Below are positions 9,048 through 18,183 of a stretch of DNA of 64,000 nucleotides, in pieces. The translations under genes were made by a program, and so were the position numbers. The stretch lies in NCBI RefSeq assembly GCF_037976325.1, contig NZ_CP150265.1, forward strand, positions 6,089,001-6,153,000. The letters are read 5' to 3'. The notes beneath the pieces are model-generated. The model ran no database searches, was not told the origin of the DNA, and saw nothing but the letters and a program-made list of their open reading frames with translations. Within the stretch, counting starts at the first letter, position 1. Each line of letters opens with the position of its first letter. This stretch comes from Paenibacillus sp. FSL K6-3182 (lineage in GTDB: Bacteria > Bacillota > Bacilli > Paenibacillales > Paenibacillaceae).

Positions 9048-9108
9048 GTCCGATGCTGCAAATCAATTCACATGCTCATCCATTCGGTGAATCAGCCCAT
9101 ATCCCCTC

Positions 9109-9715
9109 TAAGCCGCGAATCGGCTGAAATAGATCTAGAAACTAGTTCTATTTCCATCAAATTAGCTGGTTTCGTGCGAATAAGTCAAGAAACTAGTCTT
9201 ATCCGTAAATAAATCGCCCCATATCCTCGCCAAAGTACCAAATCAGCAAAAATAGAACTAAAAAATAGACCTATTTCCATCAAATTAGCTTGTTTCGTGC
9301 AGATAAGACTAGAAACTAGTCTTATACATAAATAAATCGACCCAAAATACCCGTCCAAGCAACAAATCAACAAAAATAGAACTAAAAAATATACCTATTT
9401 CCATCATATCAGCTTGTTTCGTGCGAATAAGACTAGAAACTAGTCTTATTCATAAATAAATCGATCCAATATACCCGCCAAAGTACTAAATCAGCAAAAA
9501 TAAAACTAAAAACTAGATCTATTTCCATCATATCAGCTTGTTTCGTGCATATAAGACTAAAAGCTAGTCTTATCCTAATGTAAATCGCCCCAATCTCCTC
9601 ATCTAATCGGCAAATCAGAAAAAAAAATTAGAAACTAGATCTATTCCCACCAATCCAGCTTGATACGTGCAAATTAGTCTAGAAGCTAGACTTCCCCCCA
9701 TATGCGCTCATTCAA
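9109..9715. repeat. Five tandem imperfect copies of a ~124-bp unit
   Basis: Copies begin near 9109, 9231, 9356, 9479 and 9603. Each contains the same order of elements: an AATCAGCAAAAATA-like opening, a first hairpin (AAATAGA ... TCTATTT), TCATATCAGCTTGTTTCGTGC, a second hairpin around GACTAGAAACTAGTC, and an AAATCGCCCC-like end. The two arm sets stay pairable although the loops vary. The last copy is degenerate. There is no coding potential. Confidence 0.88.
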
Positions 9716-9823
9716 CAAAGCAAACAATCGCTTAGTCAATTAACCAGTCACGTTAACCTAACCCCTCACTCCAAAACGGTCTAAGCCTGTTACTGCCTTA
9801 CTCTCCCATCATACGCAGCAAAT

Positions 9824-9859
9824 AAAAGACAGCCTATGGCTATATCGCCTCGGGCTGTC
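9824..9859 (-). terminator. Rho-independent terminator of cysK
   Basis: Stem GACAGCC/GGCTGTC, then TTTTATT on the minus strand, about 25 bases after the cysK stop codon. Confidence 0.8.
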
Positions 9860-9882
9860 CGTCCTTCTACTATTACCAAAGC

Positions 9883-10827
9883 TTAAAGCTGCTGTTCCTG
9901 TTGATACAACACCGTTGACAAGTAGCGCTCGCCGTTGCTTGGGATTACAGCAACTACCCGCTTGCCGGTGCCCAGCTTCTGCGCCAATTGAATAGCGGCA
10001 TATATAGCTGCTCCTGAAGAAATGCCGCCTAAGATTCCTTCCTCCTTGGCCACTCTTCTAGCTGTCTCGAATGCATCATCATTGCTCACTTGAATGATCT
10101 CGTTATAAATATCGGCATCCAATATCGAAGGTACAAAACCCGCGCCAATGCCTTGAATTTTGTGCAGGCCAGGCGCTCCTCCCGATAAAACCGGCGATGA
10201 GGACGGCTCAACAGCTACAATATGGATATCGGGGAAACGATCGCGCAGTACTTCGCCAGCGCCCGTAATCGTGCCTCCTGTGCCCACACCTGCTACAAAA
10301 CCGTCCAGCTTGCCATCAAGCGATTCCACCGCTCTTACGATTTCAGGACCCGTCGTTTCCCGGTGAATTTTCACATTTGCCGGATTATCGAATTGCAGCG
10401 CTGGAAAATAATCGGGATGTTTCTCTTGCAGCTCCTTCGCGGTGCGAATCGCTCCTTTCATCCCTTCGGCTCCAGGCGTAAGCACTAGTTCCGCACCGTA
10501 TGCTCGAAGCAGATTGCGGCGCTCCAAGCTCATCGTCTCCGGCATAACAAGCACCGCTTTATAGCCCCTAGCTGCGGCTACCAATGCAATGCCAATACCC
10601 GTATTGCCGCTCGTCGCCTCAATAATTGTATCGCCCGGTTTCAGCTTCCCTTCCCGCTCCGCCTCTTCAATAATGCTGATGGCAATTCGATCCTTTACGC
10701 TGCTGCCTGGATTAAAAAACTCCAGCTTCAAATAAATTTCTGCACTTCCGTCCGGCACGACCCTGTTCAAACGAACCAAAGGCGTGTTTCCTATCAAATC
10801 CGTAATATGATTGACAACATGACTCAT
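9883..10827 (-). CDS. cysK: Cysteine synthase (O-acetylserine sulfhydrylase A)
   Basis: 314 aa, the normal CysK length. It makes cysteine from O-acetylserine and sulfide with PLP. The PLP lysine is in SSVKDR (Lys45), the substrate loop is TSGNTG (72-77), the phosphate-binding loop is GTGGTITG (about 175-182), and SSGAA near the C-terminus holds the pyridine-ring Ser. The ATG is preceded by AGGAGG. It stands alone between the ABC exporter operon and the repeat region. None of the six leader motifs found elsewhere in this window precedes it, so it may be controlled separately. It is the end point for sulfide made by the sulfur-scavenging genes around it. Confidence 0.96.
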   Translation of the reverse strand: MSHVVNHITDLIGNTPLVRLNRVVPDGSAEIYLKLEFFNPGSSVKDRIAISIIEEAEREGKLKPGDTIIEATSGNTGIGIALVAAARGYKAVLVMPETMSLERRNLLRAYGAELVLTPGAEGMKGAIRTAKELQEKHPDYFPALQFDNPANVKIHRETTGPEIVRAVESLDGKLDGFVAGVGTGGTITGAGEVLRDRFPDIHIVAVEPSSSPVLSGGAPGLHKIQGIGAGFVPSILDADIYNEIIQVSNDDAFETARRVAKEEGILGGISSGAAIYAAIQLAQKLGTGKRVVAVIPSNGERYLSTVLYQQEQQL

Positions 10828-10900
10828 CTAATCTGCCTCCTATATGATGAATGGCCTAGCGGCTCGTGCCGAAAAAAGTAAATATGGCGCAAAAAGAGTT

Positions 10901-12784
10901 TTATACAGCAATATTGCCTTGCGAATGCTCATATAGCTCCTTGTAATGTCCATCATGCTCCAGCAGCTCCTGATGATTGCCTTGCTCCACGATTTCACCG
11001 TGGCTCATCACAATAATCCGATCCGCCTGCATGATCGTCGACAAGCGATGCGCAATTACAATGGTTGTTCGATCCTGCGATACGACCTGAAGCGCATTTT
11101 GAATCAATTGTTCCGTATGAGAATCCAAGTTAGCGCTCGCTTCATCCAAAATAAGCACCTTAGGCTTGAACACAATAATTCTCGCAAAAGAAATCAGCTG
11201 CCGCTCACCAGCGGATAAACCGCTGCCGCGCTCTGACAGCATCGTATCATAGCCATCCCTAAGCTTATGGATAATCGTATCCGCGCCTACAAATTCACAG
11301 GCACGAATAACCTCCTCGCGAGAAATGGATTCGTCGAACATTCTTATATTCTCGATAATGCTGCCCGAATACAGATAAGGCTCCTGCTGAACCAAGCCGA
11401 CTAGTCGATGCAAGGTTGCTTGCGGGATATCCCTTACATCGATCTCATCTATTCTTATGCTGCCTTCCTTCACATCATAGAATCTGCACAATAAGCTGAT
11501 CAGCGAGCTTTTGCCCGCTCCTGTCGTACCTACGACGCCAATCAGCTCACCCGAATGGATATGCAAATCCAAATCTTTTATGATCGGAATCCCTTCTTCA
11601 TAGGAGAAGGAGATCCGATTAAAATCAATTTGGCCCTTCACCTGCTCCAAGCTCAAAGTGGATATAGACGCTTGACGTTCATCCGCCTCTTCTTCGCTAT
11701 CCGTCTTATGCAGCTCAATCGAATCAAGCTCGCGGTCTGTAATGTCCGGCTTATTCGCGAACACGCCCCAAATTCTTGTAATGGCAACGGTAGCAGACTG
11801 CAACGTATTCCATTGCTGCGTGATCGTATTAATCGGCTGAAAAAACTGGCGGATATACGTAATAAACGCATACAATACGCCGAATTCCAGCTGGTGGCCA
11901 AGAACAGCATTCCCGCCGAGCCATGTCACAAAGGCAATCGATAAATTGCTCAAAATATCAAAGGTTCGGCCAAACACAACATTCGTCCGAATTTCCCGAA
12001 GATTTGCTTTAAAATATAAGCTGTTTCTCTCATTGAATTGCTTCTCTTGCTCCTTCTGCTGATGAAACACCTGTACAAGGTTCATCCCCGACAGGTTCTC
12101 GGCAACAAACGCTACAAGCCGAGATAGCCTCGTTCTAGCAAGCTGATAGGTCGTGCGCATAAACGAGCGGAAGGCAATTGCAATCGCCCATATGATCGGC
12201 AATAAAATCAAGCAATAAAGCGCCAGCTCCGTGTCTAATTGAAACATCATCACCATGATAAAAATGAGTGTAAGTCCATCCCTAAACAGGCTCAGCAGCA
12301 CCTGATTAAAAAACTGGTTCAGCGCCTCCGTATCGCTTGAGACATGCGTAATTAAGCTGCCGCTCGACATCCGATCGAAATACCGCATAGACTGCTTCAA
12401 AATATGACCAAACAGCTGCTTGCGAATGCGCGACACGATGCTTTGCCCAATATTTTGAAGCAGATTGTTTTGCAAATAGCTAAAAAGCAAACTAGACATG
12501 GATAAGCCCAGATATATGAAACAAATGGTTAACAATCCTTTGTAGTCATTTTTGCCGGATAATAAATTGTCATCGATCGCTATTTTCATTAAAAAAGGCT
12601 GGAACAAATCAGATAAAATCGCGATTAACGTACAACAAAACACACCAATAAAAGCCCATAGATGAGGTCTCGCATACCCGAACAATGTGCGGAAGGCCGA
12701 GACATATTCCGGTTTCTGCTCCGGTTGATTCGGATCAGCCTTCTGATCTGCCTGCCAATTATGAATGGCTTGTGCCGGTCGCAT
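10901..12784 (-). CDS. ABC exporter half-transporter, BmrD/YheH-like partner
   Basis: 627 aa: an N-terminal type-I exporter membrane domain (six TM) and a C-terminal ATPase. Walker A is TTGAGKS and Walker B is LILDEASANLD, with the catalytic Glu present. The signature is the non-canonical LSAGERQL instead of LSGGQ. A family-typical insertion of about 40 residues (ELDSIELHKTDSEEEADERQ) lies before the ATPase domain. The start at 12784 follows AGGAGG and overlaps the upstream gene by 26 bases; an ATG 39 bases further up has no ribosome-binding site. The neighbour (12759-14522) has the opposite defect, so the two should form an asymmetric heterodimer with one degenerate ATP site, as in BmrCD and other multidrug exporters. 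Confidence 0.92.
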   Translation of the reverse strand: MRPAQAIHNWQADQKADPNQPEQKPEYVSAFRTLFGYARPHLWAFIGVFCCTLIAILSDLFQPFLMKIAIDDNLLSGKNDYKGLLTICFIYLGLSMSSLLFSYLQNNLLQNIGQSIVSRIRKQLFGHILKQSMRYFDRMSSGSLITHVSSDTEALNQFFNQVLLSLFRDGLTLIFIMVMMFQLDTELALYCLILLPIIWAIAIAFRSFMRTTYQLARTRLSRLVAFVAENLSGMNLVQVFHQQKEQEKQFNERNSLYFKANLREIRTNVVFGRTFDILSNLSIAFVTWLGGNAVLGHQLEFGVLYAFITYIRQFFQPINTITQQWNTLQSATVAITRIWGVFANKPDITDRELDSIELHKTDSEEEADERQASISTLSLEQVKGQIDFNRISFSYEEGIPIIKDLDLHIHSGELIGVVGTTGAGKSSLISLLCRFYDVKEGSIRIDEIDVRDIPQATLHRLVGLVQQEPYLYSGSIIENIRMFDESISREEVIRACEFVGADTIIHKLRDGYDTMLSERGSGLSAGERQLISFARIIVFKPKVLILDEASANLDSHTEQLIQNALQVVSQDRTTIVIAHRLSTIMQADRIIVMSHGEIVEQGNHQELLEHDGHYKELYEHSQGNIAV

Positions 12785-14522
12785 GTTGACTTCCCTCCTC
12801 CTGTATCGCATGAAGCGTCGCATAGAGTCCTTGCTGCGAGAGCAGCTCTATATGAGTGCCCCGCTGCACAATCAAGCCGTCATCCATCACAATGATTTCA
12901 TCCGCATGCTTGATTGCACTAATTCGGTGCGCAATAATGATCGTCGTTTTGCTGTCTCTTTCCGTTTGAATCGCTTCTATAATATCCTTCTCTGTCATCG
13001 CATCTACGGCACTGACACTATCGTCCAAAATCATAATCGGAGCATTCTTAATCATTCCGCGGGCTAAGCTTGTGCGCTGACGCTGACCGCCGGATAAAGT
13101 TAATCCGCGCTCGCCGAGCCTCGTTTCAAACTGATCAGACAGCTCAGCAATATTATTATAAATTTGAGCTTGCTTCGCAGCTTGCTCAACCGCTTCAAGC
13201 TCAAGCTCTCGGTTAGAGAAAGCAATATTTTCTCTAATTGTGGTACTGAACAAAAAGCCGTCCTGCGGTACGTAGGCAACTTGAGTTCGCAAGCTTTCAA
13301 GCGACATTCCTCTTATATCTGTTTCTCCATACCATACCGTCTCTGGAGGCGGGTCATAGGTGCGAAGCAGCAGCTTCATCAATGTTGTCTTGCCGCTCCC
13401 TGTTCGCCCGATAATACCAAGTGTTGAGCCTGATTTAACGTTAAGGTTAATATTTTTCAGTACTGGACTAGACAATGGATCGTATGAAAAGGATAGATTA
13501 CGAATCGTAATGCCCGCGTCTGTCAAATTCACTTCTTTCGCATTAGGAAGCTCCATAATTTCGGTTTGCTGCGACAATAAGCCGTTTAGACGCTCAAGTG
13601 AAGCGCGAGAACGTTGAATGGAATTAATGACATTGCCGATCTGCTGGAGTGGATTCATCAGCATTCTAATATAAAGCGTCAATGCAACAAAGTTGCCCAG
13701 CGTAATTTGCTTCGTGATCGTCATGTATCCGCCAAAAGCAAGCGCGACGATTAAAGAAATTGCTCCTAGAAACGGAATCAACGCTTGGAAAAAAGAAGAA
13801 ACGCGCACTAGCCGCAATTGCTTCAGCCTGATCTGGTCGACCGTTTTGCCGAAGCGTTCATTCATAATGTCTTCTACCGCAAATTTTTTCGTTACACGAA
13901 TGCCGCCGAATTGCTCCTCTGCCGTCTCTGTCATGAGGCCTAGAGATTCCTGCACCTCAAGCGACCGTTTTCTAATAATAGGTCCGAGATATACGACGAT
14001 AAAAGGGATAAGCAGCAGCGGAAATATCGAAGCCAAAATCAAATAATAAGGAATATGGCTGACAAGCATCATCGTTATGGAAGCCACGAGCAGCATCGAC
14101 GCATTCGCTGTTGAATTGACCCCCATTGAGATCGATTCCCTTACAGCTGTAACATCGTTCATAAAGTAGCTGAGCAGCTTGCCTACACCATTTTTTGAAT
14201 AAAACCGTTCGCCCATTTGTGTAAAATGCTTGAATAGCCCTCTTCGAACAACAAATTCAAATTTTCTTCCTACATACATAACCAAATACATCGCGATGCC
14301 GTTAAACAGTACCTGCCCAACGCCAATAAGCAGCAGCAATAAGCTGTAATCCACAATAAGCTTGCTTGTTAACCCCCCGATTTGCAGCTTATCCGTGAAT
14401 TGTCCCAGTACCTTTGGAAAAAAAACGTTGATCAGGTTAGAAATCAAATGAAAAAAGAGAGAGAACAGGTAAATATGCCACGTACTCCGAAAAAAATCGG
14501 CCAACAGCCTTTTTGATTTCAA
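12759..14522 (-). CDS. ABC exporter half-transporter, BmrC/YheI-like partner with degenerate Walker B
   Basis: 587 aa from a TTG start (AGGAAGTGG lies 7 bases upstream). Six-TM membrane domain, then an ATPase with Walker A GRTGSGKT, an intact signature LSGGQRQR and Walker B MILDDSVSAVD, where Asp replaces the catalytic Glu. This Asp is the hallmark of the degenerate half in heterodimeric exporters. It complements the non-canonical signature in the next gene, so the degenerate site would combine this Walker B with the partner's SAGER. It is the third gene of the PadR-controlled operon. Likely role: efflux of hydrophobic drugs or antimicrobial peptides. Confidence 0.92.
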   Translation of the reverse strand: MKSKRLLADFFRSTWHIYLFSLFFHLISNLINVFFPKVLGQFTDKLQIGGLTSKLIVDYSLLLLLIGVGQVLFNGIAMYLVMYVGRKFEFVVRRGLFKHFTQMGERFYSKNGVGKLLSYFMNDVTAVRESISMGVNSTANASMLLVASITMMLVSHIPYYLILASIFPLLLIPFIVVYLGPIIRKRSLEVQESLGLMTETAEEQFGGIRVTKKFAVEDIMNERFGKTVDQIRLKQLRLVRVSSFFQALIPFLGAISLIVALAFGGYMTITKQITLGNFVALTLYIRMLMNPLQQIGNVINSIQRSRASLERLNGLLSQQTEIMELPNAKEVNLTDAGITIRNLSFSYDPLSSPVLKNINLNVKSGSTLGIIGRTGSGKTTLMKLLLRTYDPPPETVWYGETDIRGMSLESLRTQVAYVPQDGFLFSTTIRENIAFSNRELELEAVEQAAKQAQIYNNIAELSDQFETRLGERGLTLSGGQRQRTSLARGMIKNAPIMILDDSVSAVDAMTEKDIIEAIQTERDSKTTIIIAHRISAIKHADEIIVMDDGLIVQRGTHIELLSQQGLYATLHAIQEEGSQHATGTSHS

Positions 14523-14549
14523 GAAGCGACCACTTCCTATTTTTCAAAA

Positions 14550-16391
14550 TTATTGTTCCGAAACATCCTTTTGCGGGAATTGCAGCTCATAGAGCTGACT
14601 GTACCGGCCTTGATGATTGAGCAGTTCATCATGCGTTCCATGCTCGACGATTTCACCTTGCTCCAGCACGTAAATTCGATCTGCCTTCTGAATCGTAGAC
14701 AGACGATGCGCGATGACGAGACAAGTCCGGCCTTGCAATAATTGTGCGAGCGCGTCTTGAATATGCTGCTCTGATTCAGTATCAAGTGAAGCTGTAGCTT
14801 CATCCAAAATAATAATCCGCGGATTTTTTAGAATCGCCCGCGCAATAGAAAGCCGCTGCTTCTGCCCGCCAGACAGCTTCACGCCTCGCTCGCCAATTTG
14901 CGTCTCATAGCCCTGCGGGAACGATTCTATAAAGCCGGCAGCATTTGCCGCTTTTGCCGCTGCCAACACTTCCTGATCTGTCGCTTGCAGATTGCCGTAC
15001 CGAATATTCTCTTCAATAGAGCCATTGAACAGCACGATATCCTGTGATACGATGCCGATTTGCTCCCTAAGAGACGCGATCGTTATATCCTTTAAGGAAT
15101 AACCATCAATCGTGATGTCGCCAGACTGTGGTTCATAAAATCTAGCGATGAGATGTGCAATGGTTGTTTTGCCAGAGCCCGAAGATCCAACAATCGCTGT
15201 CACCTTGCCTGCCGCAAGCTCCAATTGAAAATCGTTTAACACAGCCGAATCCTTTGAATAAGCAAAATCAATATGATCAAAAACAATATGCCCGCTCACT
15301 GGCGGAAGCTTCACAGCTCCTTTCTTTTCAATAATTTCAGCCTTCGTGTTCATAACCTCCATAATGCGTTCATAAGCGGCGGCCGATTGCTGAATCGTAT
15401 TAATAATGCGGCTGAAGTGACGAATCGGGTTTTGCAGCAGTCTGAGATAAGCTATAAAAGCAACGATTGTACCCACTGTCATTTGTTCTTTCATCGCAAG
15501 CCATGCGCCAAAAACAAGGACGATTGCAAGGCCAAGAAAATTAAGAAAATCAATAATAGGTTCATAAGCAGCTCGCAGGCGAGTCACCTGAATATTCGCA
15601 TCCATATTTTTCTGTGTTCGTTCGGAGAATCGTTCAGACTCGTAATTCTCGGCAGTAAACGCTTTAATAAGGCGGATGCCGGTTAACGTATTTTGCAGAT
15701 GATCGCTTACATCAGCCACCGATTCCTGTACCGTTCGGAACGAGGAGCGCATTCTTTTGCTGAAAAATCTAGTTGTCAAAATCATAAAAGGGAAGGTCGC
15801 AAGCAGCATTAGCGTCAGCTTCCAATCGATCCACAGCATATAAACCGCAATGGCCGTAAAGGTGAAAAAATCGGTAAACAACTGCATCATGCTGGAGGAA
15901 ATCATTTGCTGTAGGATGCTAACGTCATTCGTAACCCGAGACATTAAATCACCGGTACGATTGCGATCGAAGAAAGAAATATCAAGGCTTTGCATATGGC
16001 GGTACAAGTCGTTTCGCAAATTGTAAAGCACCCTTTGACCGATAGACGCCATAAGGGAAGTGCTAATATAGCGCAAAGCACCGAGCGCAACAGCTGCTCC
16101 CATGACGCCGCCACCGATAAGCAGAAGTTTATTAAAAAGCTTATTCGGAATGATGTGGTCAATCGTCAGTCTCGTTAGCTGCGGAACGATGAATTCAAGC
16201 AGCGATATGGCGATAACGCAAGCAACTGCTGCAATTAATGCGGGCAATTGTGTCCGCGCATGCGCATATATTCGTATAAACATGCTGTAAATGCTGGCAG
16301 GCTTTACTTTCTCGCCTGTTCCGAATTTTCTCATGCCGCCCATTCCTGCCCCGCCTCGAAACGCCGGCGCTGAATTGTGCTGCTCTCTCAT
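14550..16391 (-). CDS. ABC exporter, homodimeric MsbA/LmrA-type
   Basis: 613 aa. A glycine/basic-rich cytosolic leader (FRGGAGMGGMRKFGTGEK) precedes six membrane segments and an ATPase with consensus motifs: Walker A GSSGSGKT, signature LSGGQKQR, Walker B IILDEATASLD with the catalytic Glu. All sites are canonical, so it can work as a homodimer, unlike the next two genes. Its ATG overlaps the PadR stop (ATGA), which shows coupling to the regulator. Probably a multidrug or lipid-linked compound exporter induced when PadR is released. Confidence 0.92.
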   Translation of the reverse strand: MREQHNSAPAFRGGAGMGGMRKFGTGEKVKPASIYSMFIRIYAHARTQLPALIAAVACVIAISLLEFIVPQLTRLTIDHIIPNKLFNKLLLIGGGVMGAAVALGALRYISTSLMASIGQRVLYNLRNDLYRHMQSLDISFFDRNRTGDLMSRVTNDVSILQQMISSSMMQLFTDFFTFTAIAVYMLWIDWKLTLMLLATFPFMILTTRFFSKRMRSSFRTVQESVADVSDHLQNTLTGIRLIKAFTAENYESERFSERTQKNMDANIQVTRLRAAYEPIIDFLNFLGLAIVLVFGAWLAMKEQMTVGTIVAFIAYLRLLQNPIRHFSRIINTIQQSAAAYERIMEVMNTKAEIIEKKGAVKLPPVSGHIVFDHIDFAYSKDSAVLNDFQLELAAGKVTAIVGSSGSGKTTIAHLIARFYEPQSGDITIDGYSLKDITIASLREQIGIVSQDIVLFNGSIEENIRYGNLQATDQEVLAAAKAANAAGFIESFPQGYETQIGERGVKLSGGQKQRLSIARAILKNPRIIILDEATASLDTESEQHIQDALAQLLQGRTCLVIAHRLSTIQKADRIYVLEQGEIVEHGTHDELLNHQGRYSQLYELQFPQKDVSEQ

Positions 16392-16978
16392 ATCGCGCCG
16401 CCTTCTCTGCAGTCACATTCGGATTGTGTTGTGATTTGGCGAAGCGATACTCGAAGGTCATCCAGGATGACGCGCAGCTGCGCAGCTTTGCTCGGATCAG
16501 TGACAGCCGCTCGTTCTGCAGCCTTCAGTAAATGCAGCAGCTCCTTGCCAGCAGGCGTTAATCGACGGTTCGGCTTTCTTCTCTCAAAGGGAGCGCCTTC
16601 GTCTTCGGATTCACTCTGCTCAGGGCGTTCCATTCCCGTTGCAGCATTATCGTTCTCCTCCAGCAAATAAGCTCTGCCTTCCTCAGTAATCTCAAACACC
16701 TTTTTGCCGTCTTGCTTGGAGGACTCTACAAATCCTTGATCCCGCAGCATTTGCAGCGTGGGATAAATGGAGCCAGCACTTGGTTTATAGGTGCCTCCTG
16801 ATTGCTCCTCAAGCGCCTTCATCATTTGGTAGCCGTGCATGCCCTCCTGTTCAAGCAGTGCCAGCAAAGCATATTTGACTCCGCCGCGGCTGAAAAAACG
16901 TCTGCCCGAGCCGTGTCCCTCCCTTTCATTCGCATGATGTAAAAACAACTGTTCCTCTGGCTGCCATTCTTTCGTCAT
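16388..16978 (-). CDS. PadR-family transcriptional regulator
   Basis: 196 aa. Residues 28-95 form the PadR winged helix (KYALLALLEQEGMHGYQMMK, then SAGSIYPTLQMLRDQGFVE). An acidic linker and a C-terminal helical segment (KELLHLLKAAERAAV) follow and should dimerise. It is the first gene of the operon with the three ABC exporters, and the promoter in front contains a large inverted repeat that is a likely autoregulatory site. PadR proteins of this type usually repress a neighbouring multidrug exporter until a ligand binds. The ATG follows AAGGAG by 8 bases. Confidence 0.93.
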   Translation of the reverse strand: MTKEWQPEEQLFLHHANEREGHGSGRRFFSRGGVKYALLALLEQEGMHGYQMMKALEEQSGGTYKPSAGSIYPTLQMLRDQGFVESSKQDGKKVFEITEEGRAYLLEENDNAATGMERPEQSESEDEGAPFERRKPNRRLTPAGKELLHLLKAAERAAVTDPSKAAQLRVILDDLRVSLRQITTQSECDCREGGAI

Positions 16979-16993
16979 AGTGTAATCTCCTTC

Positions 16994-17048
16994 GTTAACG
17001 ATATATCGTATTAATTTACATACTATACGATATATCGTTAACTGGCAA
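16994..17048 (-). promoter_or_regulatory. Promoter and operator of the PadR-ABC exporter operon
   Basis: An 18-bp perfect inverted repeat, GTTAACGATATATCGTAT (16994-17011) and its complement (17025-17042), with a 13-bp spacer. Each arm also contains the palindrome ACGATATATCGT, giving two operator-like sites. On the minus strand a -35 TTGCCA (17043-17048) and a -10 TAGTAT (17020-17025) stand 17 bp apart, so one arm fills the spacer and the other covers the start region. Confidence 0.82.
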
Positions 17049-17069
17049 TTACTTCTTGCGATTTCATGA

Positions 17070-17106
17070 CAAAGTCCAGTAACGAGATGCTCTTTACTGG
17101 ACTTTG
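17070..17106. terminator. Hairpin terminator after the aldo/keto reductase gene
   Basis: 13-bp perfect inverted repeat (CAAAGTCCAGTAA and complement) downstream of the reductase stop. The T-run is short (TTTG), so termination may be partial. Confidence 0.65.
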
Positions 17107-17127
17107 CTCATTTTCGGCCAGAGATGA

Positions 17128-18102
17128 TTAGAATGAACCTCGTGTAGATACAGGGCCGTTATCGATAACCGCTGCAATACGTTCTAGTGTCTCATGATCA
17201 AGTTCAATACCTGATGCCTTCACGTTTTCTTCGACCTGATCGGGACGGCTTGCACCAATCAAAGCGCTGGATACGTTCGGCTGGCGCAAAATCCATGCTA
17301 ATGACAGTTGGCCTACCGTTAGCTCCAGTTCAGATGCGATTTCCTTCAGCAGCTCAACCTTCGCCAGCTTTTCCTCCGTTATGCGGTTTTTAAAATTTTC
17401 TTGCTTGGCGGCTCGCGACTCTTCTGGCACTTGTTGATTGGAAGAGTACTTCCCTGTGAGCAGCCCCTGCGCAAGCGGCGAGAACACGACCTGCCCGAAG
17501 CCTTTTCTAATGCCTAGCGGTATAATCTCCTTCTCGATGTAGCGCTCGAACAGATTATAGATAGGCTGATTCACGACAATACGATCTAGTAAATATTTGT
17601 CTGCTATGGCGAACGCTTCAGTTATTTGAGCAGCCGTCCATTCGCTGACGCCGACATAATGCACCTTGCCTTGACGGACCAAATCCTCAAAGGCGCGCAG
17701 TGTTTCTTCAAGCGGCGTCTCATGATCAAAGCGATGGCTGTAGTATACATCTACGTATTCAAGCCCAAGCCTCTTCAAGCTTGCATTTGCCGATTCGATC
17801 ACATGTTTGCGAGAGAGCCCGCGATCATTCGGTCCATCGCCAATTTTTCCATAGACCTTGGTCGCCAGCACATAGGATTCACGAGGATAAGCACGCAGCG
17901 TTTCTCCGACTACTTTCTCGGCTTCGCCCTTCGCATACACATTAGCTGTATCAAAAAAATTAATGCCAAGATCATACGCCGTTTGAATCGACTTCACTGC
18001 ATTTTCACGCTCGACATAACCGCCATACGTCAGCCAGCTCCCGAGACTAATCTCACTAACCTTTAATCCGCTTGCGCCTAAATTTCGATATTGAATCGCC
18101 AT
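17128..18102 (-). CDS. Aldo/keto reductase (Kv-beta/YghZ-like group)
   Basis: 324 aa from the ATG at 18102, chosen because GAGGAGG lies 8 bases upstream; a further-upstream ATG has none. The AKR tetrad is visible: Asp in FFDTANVY, Tyr in the same block, Lys in LATKVYG, and His in YYSHRFD. The NADPH-binding C-terminal part has ALIGASRPDQVEEN. It reduces aldehydes or ketones with NADPH. It lies 81 bases after an LLM monooxygenase on the same strand, so it could reduce the aldehyde made when the monooxygenase removes sulfite from a sulfonate. It is closely related to a second copy at 41536-42504, which is also linked to the sulfur-type genes. Confidence 0.93.
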   Translation of the reverse strand: MAIQYRNLGASGLKVSEISLGSWLTYGGYVERENAVKSIQTAYDLGINFFDTANVYAKGEAEKVVGETLRAYPRESYVLATKVYGKIGDGPNDRGLSRKHVIESANASLKRLGLEYVDVYYSHRFDHETPLEETLRAFEDLVRQGKVHYVGVSEWTAAQITEAFAIADKYLLDRIVVNQPIYNLFERYIEKEIIPLGIRKGFGQVVFSPLAQGLLTGKYSSNQQVPEESRAAKQENFKNRITEEKLAKVELLKEIASELELTVGQLSLAWILRQPNVSSALIGASRPDQVEENVKASGIELDHETLERIAAVIDNGPVSTRGSF

Positions 18103-18183
18103 ATGAAAAACCTCCTCAAATGTATACAAACGTTAGTTTGCTGCTGCAGCAGCGGAATGAGAGCTGCTGCCTCGTTATGGAAA

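Larger units (their letters stand above)
8759..9882. other. 1.1-kb intergenic region, repeat-rich and apparently non-coding
   Basis: It lies between the start of the AEC gene and the end of cysK. It holds a decamer-type tract (8918-9047), five tandem copies of a 124-bp unit (9109-9715) and the cysK terminator. No open frame inside has a ribosome-binding site or a protein-like composition; the short frames follow the repeats. Confidence 0.8.

Noticed and set aside
9109..9400. Short open frames inside the 124-bp repeats
   Set aside because: They recur only because the DNA repeats, have no ribosome-binding sites and end at repeat-borne stops.
9109..9715. CRISPR array
   Set aside because: Units are 124 bp and repeat throughout; there are no unique spacers of 30-40 bases between identical short repeats, and no cas genes.
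8759..9882. Insertion sequence or integrative element remnant in the repeat region
   Set aside because: No transposase fragment, no terminal inverted repeats and no target duplication could be seen.
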